From: Saccopteryx bilineata
Lineage: Eukaryota > Chordata > Mammalia > Chiroptera > Emballonuridae
NCBI RefSeq assembly: GCF_036850765.1
Contig: NC_089490.1
Location: 243,672,562-243,736,561 of the forward strand
Reading direction: 5' to 3'
Length of the DNA: 64,000 nucleotides
How positions within the stretch are numbered: position 1 is the first letter of the stretch; each line of letters opens with the position of its first letter. A program made the translations under genes and the position numbers. Under the pieces are notes generated by a model. The model did no database searches, was not told where the DNA came from, and was given only the letters and a program-made list of their open reading frames with translations. Below, piece after piece: positions 24,156 through 35,386 of this stretch.

Positions 24156-25269
24156 CTTCTAAAATCATCTGAAAATAAAAATATAAATAATACTTTTAGC
24201 ATCATATAAATGTCAGTTATTTTAAGAAAGAAAAAAAATCTTCCAGTCGATGTATAGGGATGAGAAAGTCTATGTGAGAGTGGCATGCTTGGAGCACTGA
24301 GCTCCACCAGCTCGTGTTTAGAATCTTCATGAAGGCATGACACCAGGGCCCTGTCCTGCCCCTTCAACCCTCCCCTAGATATTGTGAGGCCTGGCCTGGG
24401 CCATTCTCGAGGCTTTCCTGTCCTAGGAAGCCATGTGGCCATGACCCCCTAACTTTCATGATGATGAAGAATTCAAGGGGACAAAGTTGTGAGACATAGT
24501 GGAGAATCAGAACCATTCTAGGAAATCCAGTGTTTAAAACTGTAAATATCTATTATGTATCTATTATATATAAGCACAACAATAAATAGAATACCAATAC
24601 TATAAATGTATACATCCATTTTTTAAAAAATTGCATGTGACTAAAAGGAGGTATGCTCTACTAACATATTGACAAGACTCATTTCTGAATAGTGAAATGA
24701 TTATTATTTTTGTATTTTCTAAATTTTGGCAATCTGTACCTATTGATTTTGTGAGCATAAAATATACTATTTGTAAGTGTAAAACTATTTAAAGTAAATG
24801 CACAGAAAAACATTTGAAATTTTCTGACACCCATTTACACTTAAATATATTTTCAAACATTCTGCAATGGGAATTTCCTGGCTATATAAAGACATATCTA
24901 TATAGCACATACATAAAACATCTGTATGTTACTCAGTTAAAAAATAAAATCATCATCTTGCTTTAATACATTCCAAGCTCCTAGATCAAGCCAGAAGTGT
25001 TTGATCTATAATACCCTGAATTTCCCTTTCCTGGTCCCTAAGGTATTGTAAATACAGAAGGGACTGAGAGCAGTAGCTGGCCTGATTTCCCGGTCAGTGC
25101 CGGGTTGGAAGGGGACAGCAGAGTTCAGGAGAAGTCATGCTGTAGAGATGGCTGCCTCCCCGGCTCTCCATCTGTCCGCACCCTCTCTTACATCCTGTGT
25201 AGGCCTACCCAAGGTTGGATGCATGGGCCTTCTAACACAAGCTCTTTTGTTCTGGCAAAAACGAAACAG

Positions 25270-25379
25270 GCAAGGTGGGGCCTCCTCTGCATGTCCTGCT
25301 GGACGCGTTGAACTGTACGGCTTTCAGCATCCAGTGGAACATGCCAAGGCGTCCTCGGCACCCCGTCGCCGGGTATACC
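25270..25379 (+). CDS. EGFLAM: EGFLAM exon 2 (start of first FN3 domain)
   Basis: This exon encodes the A, B and C strand region of the first fibronectin type III domain of pikachurin, a secreted matrix protein of the photoreceptor ribbon synapse that binds dystroglycan. Two leading bases complete a split Gly codon, then 36 codons run [10 protein letters not shown]...[10 protein letters not shown]...GYT. The [10 protein letters not shown] core with the FN3 B-strand Trp, and the ending GYT, agree with my recollection of mammalian EGFLAM. The donor is ACC|GTGAGT. The acceptor is CAG|GC after a weak, A-rich tract, so the 5' border is less certain than the rest. The segment between the Trp and GYT differs more from the human protein as I remember it than later exons do. 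Intron phase is 1 on the left and 0 on the right. Longer frames overlapping it in other registers are shadows. Confidence 0.88.
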
Positions 25380-26479
25380 GTGAGTACCTGGGCACGGGGG
25401 TTCCCGTCGTGGGTGTGTTGGGATTAGCTGTATGCACTGAGATGACTATATGCACCTTCTCATCTTTGCTCTTGCATGATGACCTCCTAATAGCAGCCTT
25501 CCCATATCGATTATTGCCCCATTCTCCCTCCTGAAACCAGAAGAAATGTTTCCCTTTCAAGGACATTTGTTAGTGTCCTGAAAGTCAGTTAGGATCTTCC
25601 CAACCCTTCCTCTGTTCAGGGATAAAAAAAAAAAACGTGAAGTAGAAGACAGGGTTCTTGTACCCACCTGCCTGCAGTCGAACTTAGGGACTAAAGCAGA
25701 AACAGGGGAAGTAATAGGGAGTCACTGTGGAATGTTGTTGACACGTACAGAATAATGTGCAGTCTGCATCACAGTAATGGGGTGAACTGAGAAGTGGAGG
25801 GAAGAAGGGAGAAAGCATTCCTACCTATCAGCGATTACCAATGGGACTGACTGATGTTCCCCCAAATCTTCTCTTTAAATAGTGGTTTTAAAAATGAGTC
25901 AACTTTTAGAAATCAAAAGATCTCAGATAAGTATTTGGAGTTCTCAAGTCTCTGGGGATATCAGGAGAGCTGGCTGCACAGGATGGGCATTCCCGTGGGG
26001 CACCGTGGGCTGGAGCGGCGCTGCCCACTGGGGATGGGAGGCGAGCTCACCCACACGCAGTAACATTCTAGATCCACCAGCCCCTGCTGTCGTCGTTTCT
26101 CCACGGGAGGCCGCCGTTTATCAAGGCCCTTGTCCTAGAGTCCTTTCCTGGAGAAATGTGTTTTCCCAGCTCATGTATCAAATGTGGAGAAATGAAAGAT
26201 TCTGAGAGTCGTGGTTTTGAGGGGAAAAAAAAAAACCGGAAGCTGTGAACAGCCCTCTCCATCCCAGCTCCCCGGCACGAGTGTCCCTCTGGGCCTCTGC
26301 AGGCTTACCAGTCGGTGACCCTGGCCCGGCGTGTCTGATGTTTGTTGCCAGGTCGTGTGGGTGAGAGGAGGCAGGGCCCCTCAGAGCCCACGGAGGTGTG
26401 AGTGCGCCTAGACCCCTGGGCCTCGATCCTCTGGAGAAGCCCCGCCCGGCGCTCACCCTGCCGTCTGCGTCTTCCCCAG
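25380..26479 (+). other. EGFLAM: EGFLAM intron 2 (about 1.1 kb)
   Basis: Short phase-0 intron with donor GTGAGT and acceptor CTTCCCCAG. No repeat was recognised with confidence inside it. The 3' third is GC-rich. Confidence 0.75.
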
Positions 26480-26563
26480 GTCTTCTACACTGCGGTCGGC
26501 GCAGGCGAACCCCCGCACGAGCGGTACCATCGCGTGCAGCTCAGCCAGGACATCGCCACCTCT
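26480..26563 (+). CDS. EGFLAM: EGFLAM exon 3 (middle of first FN3 domain)
   Basis: Exactly 28 codons, beginning VFYTAVGAGE and ending SQDIATS. They continue the GYT of the previous exon into GYT-VFY, the FN3 C strand, and lead into the next exon's EEVIGDL. The acceptor is CTTCCCCAG|GTC and the donor is TCT|GTAAGT, both good. The start and end patterns (VFY, VG, LS-DI) fit pikachurin from memory, but the middle (residues about 8-20) is clearly diverged. Both flanking introns are phase 0, so skipping this exon would keep the reading frame while removing part of the first FN3 domain. Confidence 0.88.
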
Positions 26564-27279
26564 GTAAGTACCTCCATGATGGCGCTGCTCCGAGCACATC
26601 TGGGGCTGGCATTTCTGACGTGCTGTGTGTGTGCTGCTCTGTATGTAATGGTAATAGCATTGTATTGCATGGTCCTTGGGAATGGATGGATGCCTTTCGT
26701 GAGCATGTGCACCTGGACCACCAGGAAGGCAGCCACGTGAAGAAAGTTCTGGACTCAACCCAGCCCATTGATCATGTGAGAAAACAGTCACTTTACAGCT
26801 GTTTTCCCCCTTCTTTTCTTCAAAAAGTTCAACTCTACTTTTTTTGAAATCTCAATAAAGCTTTATCAATAAATATGACACAGTTCTGTCTTCCCCACTG
26901 CCTGGGGGCACAGTGCAGAAGAAAAGGATGTCATTTGAAGTGTACACTCAAAGGGTCCACAGTGATTGTTTGCCTTCTCTAGCTGGGCACCCTGTCCTGT
27001 CACTAACCAATTGTTGGCTCTTCATCTATTTCTTTTCTGTTTCCTGTCACGGTCTCGCTGGGTAGATTTTTCTCCCTGAGGCACGTTCTGTTTTCTTTCA
27101 TTCTCCTCTTTCCCGGTCTACAGTTGCCCCACAGGCTAGAGCGGTTCCAATCACTCTGCAGGGAGTCGCATTAGTGCGCAGAATACTTCTGTACTGGCTG
27201 GCTGGTGGTCGTGTTGGTAATGCGCAGTGGCTACGTGCCTGCTGGGCACCGCACCTGGAAACCTATTTGTCCTCCGTGA

Positions 27280-27480
27280 TAAGTAGCTATCACTGACTGA
27301 GCATCTGTTACCCGCCAGGCTCCATCACTCATGCCTCCCATTTGTTTTTGCATTTGATCTTGACGACTATGACCTCATTTTACTGACAAGGATGCTGAGA
27401 TTCCGGAGTGGAATATCTTTCCCCAAATCATCCATCTGCCGGTAACAGAATCCACTGTCACCCCAGGGCTGCTGAGCCCT
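27280..27480 (-). repeat. MIR (antisense)
   Basis: GACTGAGCATCTGTTACCCG, CCTCATTTTACTGACAAGGA and TCCACTGTCACCCCAGG read as reverse-complement MIR. Confidence 0.65.
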
Positions 27481-27989
27481 GCTCTGGAGATTTTCACCAA
27501 AGCCCCCGGGACTCCAAAAGAAGACACACGCATTTTCAGCTTGCGTGGACTTTGCATGATATGCTTTTCATCTCAGGCTCTTGCTCATTTGCCTCAGAAG
27601 CCCTCAGCTCCAGGCTCTGTGGTTTGCTCTATCCTAACAGGGGAGACTGGATTGACCTCACCTGGGAAACTGTCACTGAGCTTCAGTCTCCCCTCAGCAG
27701 CACTAGAACTTTCAACAAGCCTGTGGGCCCATCTAGGGGCTGGCAGTGTCCCCAGCTACCAGCCTCCTGTCCTGCAATGTGTGTGACTAGAACAGTGTTG
27801 GCAGGGAGGGCACAGTGCTTGGGATAAGTGTGTTGAAGTCCAGACAGTGCCTCTGAAGTCAAGATCCTGTCTCATCATGTGAACCTCGGCGGGACACTGG
27901 CATGCTCTGAATGTACCTGTCAAATTACATGGCATCTCTGGGACGGTCACCGCAGTGCAAACAGAAGACAGAGGGCCAGGAGGGCACAC

Positions 27990-28160
27990 AGCACCCCGAG
28001 TTTCCAGACCTCCTTCCTGTACTTGTAGTTGGGTAACTTTGGTCAGAGTCTCTTATCCTGTCTAAACCGCCCCTTTCTGCCACGAAAGGGTGTAATAATA
28101 ATACTGCTGTGAGTGCCACATAAAATTGTGCATGTGCCAGTCCTTGGTCAAGGCGAAGGC
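27990..28160 (+). repeat. MIR fragment
   Basis: GGGTAACTTTGGTCAGAGTC, ATCCTGTCTAAACCGCCCC and GGGTGTAATAATAATACTGC follow the MIR core. Confidence 0.55.
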
Positions 28161-30389
28161 AGCCATGTGGATGTCAGTTGTCATTCCTGATGGTCATTGC
28201 TTTTATGTTAACTATGTTCTCTCTGTGAATTACAGCCAGGCATTAGAGTATGCTTTCAAATTTTAGCATTTTGACAACCTTGCCGATTTCACATAACTTC
28301 CATAGTGGCTGCGGGGCACCCAGTAGGAGATAGCACAGCGCCCCTGTTCCTGGGTGGCTTTCAGTCTTATTGGGAACACCACAGCCACACTGACTAAACA
28401 GTTAGAGGACAGCGTGAGACCAGACGTCATTAACACGTCACTGCGTAGACAGGCTGAGGCTTTGACGAGAGAGAGGTTGGGGTAAGGACAAGTGGGCAAG
28501 AGGTAACGCGTGGGGCTGAGAATTGAAGCAGGGGCCATAGCTGGAAAGGCAGAGGCGGGAGGGGCGTTCAGGTAGAGAGGATTGCTCTGAGCCAGGGGAG
28601 TGAGTGTGGCTGCCTGTGTGCCGTGTGTTTGCGTGGGGGCAGGGGATGTGCAGAATACTCAGCCTGGAGAGAGGAAATATCGATAATAACCGGATATGGA
28701 GGCAGTGAGTCAGGCAGAGGGCAGGGGCGGGCTCTGGTATAGCAGAGTGGGCTCTGGATTCAGCTGGGTCACCCCATTGGGTTCCAGCTCCCTCATTGAC
28801 ACAGTGGGGATTCAAATAGTAATCCATAGGTGGTGTTGCTCTGACTCCAAACTGCTTGCCAGGGGAACTCAGGGCTCTGCAGCCAACCCCCAGGGGCGCT
28901 GTGCAGGAGGTAAACAAAGGGAACAGCTGTGTCTTGTCAAGCTAGTGCCATCAAGTCGTTTGGGTGTAAGTACCAAAGAAATGGAGCTGTCAGGCATGTC
29001 TTCTGAATTGAAGGCACTATAAAAAATATTCCCGAGACACTGCAGGTGATGTGAACAGAGGAAGTTTGGGAACCTCTGTCCTGTGTCACATCATCCTGTA
29101 GCAGAAGGATGTTGTGAGCGTTAACCAAGCTCACAATCATAGCTGCTTGGAATGGGACCCGAGTGAGGGGCCAGCAGAATTCATCCTGGGAAGATGGGGG
29201 CCTGCTGCCCTGGGCTGGGCTGGGCTGGGCGTGGTGGGCGTCAACTCCTCTACAGCTTCCTTTTGCTCCTGTAAGTTTCTTTTACATTTCACATTGTTTT
29301 GATTTTTCTCCTTTGCAGGGGCAATCGGATCATCAGGTGATTTTTGTAAGTATGCCTCAGAAAAGTTAAATCCTTGCCCCAACCCAGGATTCTGGGGCGA
29401 AGGGGGGGGTCTGTCTCTTTTGATCAAAATGCTGCTTTTTCCGCATCTCCCTCGTGCTGATTAAGGCCGAAGTGAGGAGTGCTTAATTTTCCTCTGGCCC
29501 GTACTGCACTGCCTCCCAGGAGCACGGATCACCTATCACCATTTGGGAAGGAGCCGCCTTTAATCCTTGTATGTGTCACTTCATCTCACAGGGCAGAGTG
29601 AGATTAAGGGAACATTTCTAAAGGTTAAAGTCCTTTAAGCTCTGTTCCAAAACTAGGTGGATAAGATTGATATATTTAAACAAGTGAGCACCACTGTGGG
29701 AGTAGTCCCCCCACCCCACCCCCTTTTCTCTTCTTCTTACTTCTTCTAACTGTGCCAGACCTTCTCATAGACAGGACTGGGTCATCCAAAACTAGCGACT
29801 GACTTGTTGGGTTGAATGCCAAAGGAGATTGGGTTGGCAAATAATGAAATGACCCAAATTACCTGGCTGATGATGTGGAATTCTGATGCATTCTTTGATA
29901 ATCTGCTTGTGTAAAGAGACTCCCGATTTGGTTAGCCTTTGACACCTGCCTTTTTCTTAGGAGAGCAACCTACAGTTTCATCCTGGAAAAACAAATAGGA
30001 AAGCAGATCAGGACAAGCTGGTAATTCCTTAAGATTTTGAAACAGAAAAGGATGTTTAAATGGACGGTCTCCATACTTTCTGATCATGCATATCATCAGC
30101 TAACAAATATTTGAGGACGTAACAATGTATGTATAGTTATGTAGTAATTCATTATACATATGCCACCCTGCTGATATAGTATGTACATTCTAAAATCCCA
30201 CGGCATGTTAAAAGAGGAGGGAAAACAGAAATAGACAGTTCTTCTGTTTCCTTCTCAGTAGATTGTCTTGCTCAGCCAGGAAGATGCACCACACACTACC
30301 CCAGACTCCTCTGTTCTGGTTGTCCCAGAACAGTGATTCTGTTTGGATCTTATCCAGGGCTAGAGAGAGAAAACTTAGCCAGGAACTAT

Positions 30390-30510
30390 GAGATTTGCAT
30401 CTAGTCTCAGCTCTGTCCCCACAGCCCGGGTAACCTTGAGCAAGGCCACTGAACCCCTCTGAATGTCCCTTTGACTATATATAAAATGAAGAAGTTGGTG
30501 AGTAATGGCT
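30390..30510 (+). repeat. MIR fragment
   Basis: CATCTAGTCTCAGCTCTGTC, GTAACCTTGAGCAAGGCCAC and GAATGTCCCTTTGACTATAT match the MIR core order. Confidence 0.65.
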
Positions 30511-30964
30511 CCCAGCTCAGGGTTCCCTTGTCTCCTGTAGGGCATGTGGAGGTATGGGTGGGTCTTAGTGAACAAGCTTCAGGGGTGCTGACTCTTGCAA
30601 TACATAGGACAGGCCCAAGTGAGAAAGATTTGTGCTGGCCCCAAGCCAACGCTGCTCCTCCTACAAAGCCCTGGAAGATACTCTCTAACTTCCCTTGACC
30701 GCCCTGGGGGATGGAAATCCCTCCAACGCCTCCCTTCACTCTGGCCTGCACAGCCTGTCTCTGGACCATTGGAAGAATGGTGTTTGTAAGATATTGCTTT
30801 TCTATTTCTTTGGTACCTTCCATCTAATGATGCTAAATATTACTGACATGTACTAAGGCAACTGAGGCCCAGACCAGACTTGTAGAGTCAACCATGAAGT
30901 TGATTGAATCCAAGGTAGTATACTGGCTACCAGTGAAGGTTATTTATGAAAAATCACAGAATTT

Positions 30965-31080
30965 TGTTATTGGAAGTTTGGCCTAGAGAAGTTAAGTGGC
31001 ATGGGTAGCTATCCAGCCCAGAAACTGAGTCTCCTGGCTCCTGGGCTCTTACTTCATGCTCCCTCTCCGCTGTGTGACCT
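30965..31080 (-). repeat. MIR fragment (antisense)
   Basis: CCTAGAGAAGTTAAGTGGCA, CCCAGAAACTGAGTCTCC and GGGCTCTTACTTCATGCTCC read as the reverse of the MIR head and core. Confidence 0.5.
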
Positions 31081-31384
31081 AGATACCCTCGCAGCATTGT
31101 AGCTATGTGTCTGGCCAATGAACAGGACAACATCTAGCATCATTTTTTGCAACAAAGGCCAGGGTTGCCGCAGTGAGAGAATACACAGCATGAGTGAGGT
31201 ACAGGGGAGATCTTAAATCAGGGTCCAGTAGGTAGGTTCTGATTTTTAGTGACAACCTTAAAATTTCTGGGGCATAAACTTCCCTGTTTATAGATAAAAT
31301 AATAATAATCTGACATCTCTGGTGTTTATGATAAGTATGTTTGGTAGAGTTAAATGTTATCTAATTTTTTCATCTGTGTACTGT

Positions 31385-31600
31385 AGAATTAGAACTTGGA
31401 CCTTGGGGTCAAGCAAAGCTGGCTTCCAGTGGCCACCTCGCCATATCATAGTGTATGTCCTCCAGCGTCCTTAACTTATCAGGGGCCCCTTTCTATCGTC
31501 TATAAATGAAGTAGGAGGGACACCTGTGTCACAGGGCTGCAGGGAGAGTCAAGCTAGGCTATACATGTTCCTGGGGCAGAGAAACAACACGTGGTGACTA
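31385..31600 (+). repeat. MIR fragment
   Basis: AACTTGGACCTTGGGGTCAA, CCTTAACTTATCAGGGGCC and CTGTGTCACAGGGCTGCAGG fit a diverged MIR. Confidence 0.5.
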
Positions 31601-31977
31601 ATAGTAGCTATATTTGGTCTTGGCTGCTCACTGCTCTCTGGAGTGGCCTGCGAGACCACAGCACTGCCTCCCCACTCCCTACGACATGGTGAAGTCACAG
31701 GGGAAAGCACTCTGAAGCAGAAGTCTGTGAGAGCATCAAGTGGGTTTGAAAACGTGTCTCCACTTCTGGGGGGGGAGGGGGAGGCCTAGGAGAGAAGTGA
31801 GCACCAGGTCTGGTGTGTACTTGCTACGTGCAGTCTCTGAGCCCAACCTGACATGGAACCAGGGGACATATGGTGGAACTGGAGTGCCCAGATGCAGGAA
31901 ATTCAAGCTGGAGGGGCTGTGGAAGCAGGTCCATATGTTGAGCAAATACCCTTTGTGCAGCTGCATGTAGGATAGAG

Positions 31978-32274
31978 CAGTGGTCCTCAACCCCCGGGCC
32001 GCGGACCAGTACCAGTCCGTGGGCCATTTGGTACCGATCCGCAGAGAAAGAATAAATAACTTACATTATTTCCGTTTTATTTATATTTAAGTCTGAATGA
32101 TGTTTTATTTTTTAAAAATGACCAGATTCCCTCTGTTACATCTGTCTAAGACTCACTCTTGACGCTTGTCTCAGTCACGTGATACATTTATCTGTCCCAC
32201 CCTAAAGGCCGGTCCGTGAAAATATTTTCTGACATTAAACCAGTCTAGGGCCTAAAAAAGGTTGGGGACCACTG
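31978..32274. mobile_element. hAT-type non-autonomous element
   Basis: Ends CAGTGGTCCTCAACC and GGTTGGGGACCACTG are inverted repeats with one mismatch. The 8-bp target GGATAGAG is perfectly duplicated at 31970-31977 and 32275-32282. The body is 297 bp with subterminal GGGCCGCGGACC / GGCCGGTCCGTG and no transposase frame. Confidence 0.95.
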
Positions 32275-32285
32275 GGATAGAGTGT

Positions 32286-32328
32286 ATGTGTGAGTGAGTG
32301 TGCGTGTGTGTGGCGGTGTGTGTGTTGG
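32286..32328. repeat. (GT)n-rich microsatellite
   Basis: Imperfect TGTG/GAGTG run immediately after the hAT element. Confidence 0.8.
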
Positions 32329-32589
32329 GGATTGGAGATAAACCCTCTCCAAGTGGCCGTAGAAATGGCCCAGGTCAGGACTCGGAGGAAGTGGGAGAGG
32401 GAAGCAGGTCTGAGACGCATGTGCAGGTGGCTGGAGGGAGCTGGGTAAGAGGGAGTCAGCCCTGTTCCTGGTATTACTAATCCCAGGGCCTGGAGTAAAG
32501 GCACTGATGTCGTTAATCAAGGCGGAGGAGGCCAGTAGGAGGAGCAAGTTCTTTACGAGGTCATCTGCTTACATTGAACACCATGGTTT

Positions 32590-33610
32590 AATTTCTTTTT
32601 ATGCTCATTCACTCATTCATGTATTTGTTCATCAAAAAAATGCCAAGCATAATTTGGACATTGGCTACATGTCTCATAATACTATGCTAAGCTCTGGGAT
32701 GCCAGAGGAATAAGAACTTGCTTCCTGCCCTCAGGTGGGTGGAGCGAAGGTGACAGATAAACAGACAGTTCCAATATAAGGTGAGTGGTGTTGAGATTGA
32801 GATACACCAAGGACACTAGGAAGCACAGAGGAGGGATGCCTAACCAGACTGCAGGGGGTGGGTCAGAGAAATGAGATAATGTCTCAGCAGAACTGAGTCA
32901 TGAGGGATGAACAGCGGTGAGCCAGGCAAGGCGGGGGAGAAGGAAGGGCATTTCATATAGAGGGGCAGCAGGTTCAAAGACCCAGAGGCAAGGGATTGAA
33001 TGGCATAAATTTGAATCCTGCCAAATTCTTGAGTCTGACTGGAATACAGAATGCAGGGAAGGGAGGTGGCATGAGACAAGGCCGGAAGGATAAACAGGGG
33101 GACACAAATATGTCCTTCTAAGGGGTTGTAAAGTAGGAAGGGACATGGTCAGATTTGGAGTTCAGGAAGGTAACTCGAGCAGCGTGGAGTCTACATTGGA
33201 GGTCCAGGCAGTATGTTGGTGGCAAGGAGGATCAGAGCCTGTCATCAAAAGTACAGGGACTTAGACTGAAATATCTGTGAGGACGAAATGACATAAAAAG
33301 ACGCAAGTGATATGAAAGAGTCCTGGTAACTATGTTGGTAACCTATTGAATGGTGGTTTAGGAGGCACGGGTGAACAGAGAGGAAAGTGTCAAGAATTTC
33401 TGGTTTGGATAAAGATAGCACAAGGGGTGAAATAAAATTTTGCTTTTGGTGGGAGGAAGCAGAAGGATTAGTTGAGCTTTGGTTATGTTGAATTTGAGCG
33501 GCTTGGTAGTTATCGGGTAGAGATGTCCAAGAGGTAGCCCTAAACCTACGGCTGGACATCAAAAGGCAGGTCTGAGCTGGAAATGCCAATGTGGGAAGTG
33601 TCCCATGAAG
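32590..33610 (-). repeat. L2 remnants (antisense)
   Basis: ATGCCAGAGGAATAAGAACTTGC, CCTGCCCTCAGGTGG, GGGACATGGTCAGATTTGG, TATGTTGAATTTGAGCGGC and GATGTCCAAGAGGTAG follow reverse-orientation L2 in the expected order, with gaps. Highly diverged. Confidence 0.5.
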
Positions 33611-33665
33611 GTGAGTGCTAGCCACTAAGAGACTGGTAGATGGCCTTACCCAGGCAGGACCACAG

Positions 33666-33990
33666 CAGTCCTCCCTATCCAAGGTTTTGCTTTCTGCTAT
33701 TCTATTGCCCACGGACAGTCAAGGTCGGTAAATATTAAATATAAAATTCCAGAAATAAACAGTACATAAGTTTTACATTGCACGCTGTTCTGAGTAACAT
33801 GATGAAATCTTGTGCCATTTTGCTCCATATGGCCCAGGACACGAATCATCCCTTTGTCTAGCATCTCCACACTGTATATACTTCCTAACATAGGAACCTA
33901 TGGTAGAGATCTCAATAAAAGGCAATTCTGCAGTTTGGGGAAATACAGCATGGCATTGTCCTCTTTGAAAATTTGAAAAGTTGGCCAATC
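33666..33990 (+). mobile_element. Tigger-type DNA transposon remnant
   Basis: Begins CAGCAGTCCTCCCTATCCAA, close to the Tigger terminal repeat from memory. TTCCAGAAATAAACAGTACA, ACGCTGTTCTGAGTAACATG and ATCATCCCTTTGTCTAGCAT follow in family order. No right end or transposase frame was found. Confidence 0.75.
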
Positions 33991-34107
33991 TCAGAAAAAG
34001 TTAAACAGCCTCTGTCCCAAGCAGTGTCACAGGGGCCTCAAGCTGCAGTGCTCATGGAAATTGTCTGGTTTGCCCCACTGACACCTTTATTGTTTGGTCA
34101 TTGACAG

Positions 34108-34225
34108 GAGGAAGTGATCGGAGATTTGAAACCAGGCACTAAATATCAAGTGAGCATAGCAGCTTCCAGCCTGACAGGCAAAGGGTGGATTAGCTCTCCT
34201 CAGCATGTTACCACCTTGCCCCAAG
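34108..34225 (+). CDS. EGFLAM: EGFLAM exon 4 (end of first FN3 domain)
   Basis: 39 codons plus one base, starting [20 protein letters not shown] and ending HVTTLPQ. The pattern L-x-P-x-T-x-Y-x-V-x-I-A-A is the FN3 E-F strand signature, and the whole exon is close to pikachurin as I remember it. The acceptor is TTGACAG|GAG and the donor is CAAG|GTAAAT. The last base joins AT of the next exon to give Asp. The exon closes FN3 domain 1 and the short linker to domain 2. Confidence 0.95.
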
Positions 34226-34974
34226 GTAAATGGATTCAATTCATTAATAATAGGAAGAGGCAGGCCCTCTACTTTTATTCCTTTTTTCAGTATATATCAC
34301 AGAGGACCTACTATGTGCCAGGCACAGTACTGAGCTCTGGGAATTCAGTTTCCTTTTGGAACTTAGTGGGGTGGGTCAAGAAATCATCTAATCTGTAGTC
34401 ACAGATTGTGATAACTGCTACCTACAGTGCTGGACTTTGGAGCACTCAGGGGAGAGCACTTCTCCACCTCGAGGCTCAGAGAAGGTATCAGAAAAAATCC
34501 TATCTTTGGCCCAACTTTGAAAACTGCATAGGATTTATTAAGAAGAGAAAGCAGAAAAAAATGTTTTTGGCAAAAGCAATAGTATCAATGAATGCTGAGA
34601 GATATGAAAGTCTGGGTATGAAAATAGTAGCAGCAGTTACCCTGGGGTGAGGGGATCATGAGTGACTCCTACATCTTTACACATGAGGGCATTTTCCAAA
34701 TGTTCTACCATTGGTATGTATTTTGATGATTTGGGAGAACACACACACAGAAAGTTAAGTGACTAAGCATTTATTTTCCTTGTAGGTTAATATCAATTCC
34801 ATCATGCAAACAGATGAAAGGTTGTTAGGAGGTGGAAGTATGACTTGAGGTTTTAAAGGGTACACACTATTGTATGCTCTAAGATCAATGGTCTGGATGA
34901 TAATTCAGTTGGATTTATGACTGGGATTTAGCGGAAGGAGAAACCAGCTCTTATTGACTCAAATCTTAATGGTG

Positions 34975-35326
34975 GCCCTGGCCAGTTGGCTTAGCGGTAG
35001 AGCGTTGGCCTGGCGTGCAGGGGGACCCGGGTTCGATTCCCGGCCAGGGCACATAGGAGAAGCACCCATTTGCTTCTCCACCCCCCCTTCCTCTCTGTCT
35101 CTCTCTTCCCCCCCCCCCCACAGCCAAGGCTCTATTGGAGCAAAAATGGCCCGGGCGCTGGGGATGGCTCCTTGGCCTCTGCCCCAGGCGCTAGAGTGGC
35201 TCTGGTCGTGGCAGAGCATCGCCCCCTGGTGGGCGTGCCAGGTGGATCCCGGTCGGGCGCATGCGGGAGTCTGTCTGACTGTCTCTCCCCGTTTCCAGCT
35301 TCAGAAAAAAAAGAAAAAAAAAAGAA
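34975..35326 (+). mobile_element. tRNA-derived SINE, family B (plus)
   Basis: GCCCTGGCCAGTTGGCTTAGC head, B box GGGTTCGATTCCC, full family body and an A-rich tail with G interruptions. Perfect 14-bp duplication AAATCTTAATGGTG at 34961-34974 and 35327-35340. Low divergence from the copy at 42752 suggests a young insertion. Confidence 0.95.
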
Positions 35327-35386
35327 AAATCTTAATGGTGAATCCAGTTGTGATTATTTTTTGTTTGTTTGTTTGGTTTGGATTTT

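Larger units (their letters stand above)
1..25269 (+). other. EGFLAM: Presumed intron 1 of EGFLAM (3' part)
   Basis: No coding exon was recognised before 25270. The first exon seen there starts in the middle of a codon and matches the residues that follow the signal-peptide region of pikachurin. Exon 1 and the promoter should therefore lie left of the window. There is no CpG-rich stretch resembling a promoter. Content is L1, L2 and MIR remnants, tRNA-derived SINEs, DNA transposons and short tandem repeats, listed separately. Stretches not listed (for example 720-2100, 3100-4450, 9540-10250, 13100-14480, 21700-23450) show nothing I can name. The intron assignment is inference from gene structure. 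Confidence 0.6.
26564..34107 (+). other. EGFLAM: EGFLAM intron 3 (about 7.5 kb)
   Basis: Phase-0 intron, donor GTAAGT, acceptor TTGACAG. It contains MIR and L2 remnants, a hAT MITE at 31978-32274 and a Tigger remnant near 33666. I saw no further exon. Stretches such as 26600-27270, 29150-30380 and 31600-31970 carry nothing I can name. Confidence 0.75.

Noticed and set aside
23671..24162. 163-codon plus-strand frame
   Set aside because: Most of it is antisense L1 ORF2 sequence.
25097..25534. 145-codon plus-strand frame over EGFLAM exon 2
   Set aside because: It uses a different register from the one matching pikachurin, and it runs through both splice sites.
26398..26847. Several 75-149 codon frames on both strands around EGFLAM exon 3
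   Set aside because: They are shadows of a GC-rich exon and its flanks. Only the 28-codon segment between the splice sites matches the gene.
29060..29080. GGAACCTCTG-like text similar to a hAT end
   Set aside because: No partner inverted repeat or 8-bp duplication was found nearby.
29320..29350. Possible small exon after CTCCTTTGCAG
   Set aside because: A good acceptor is followed by GTGATT within about 15 nt. No EGFLAM residues match between exons 3 and 4, whose phases already join.
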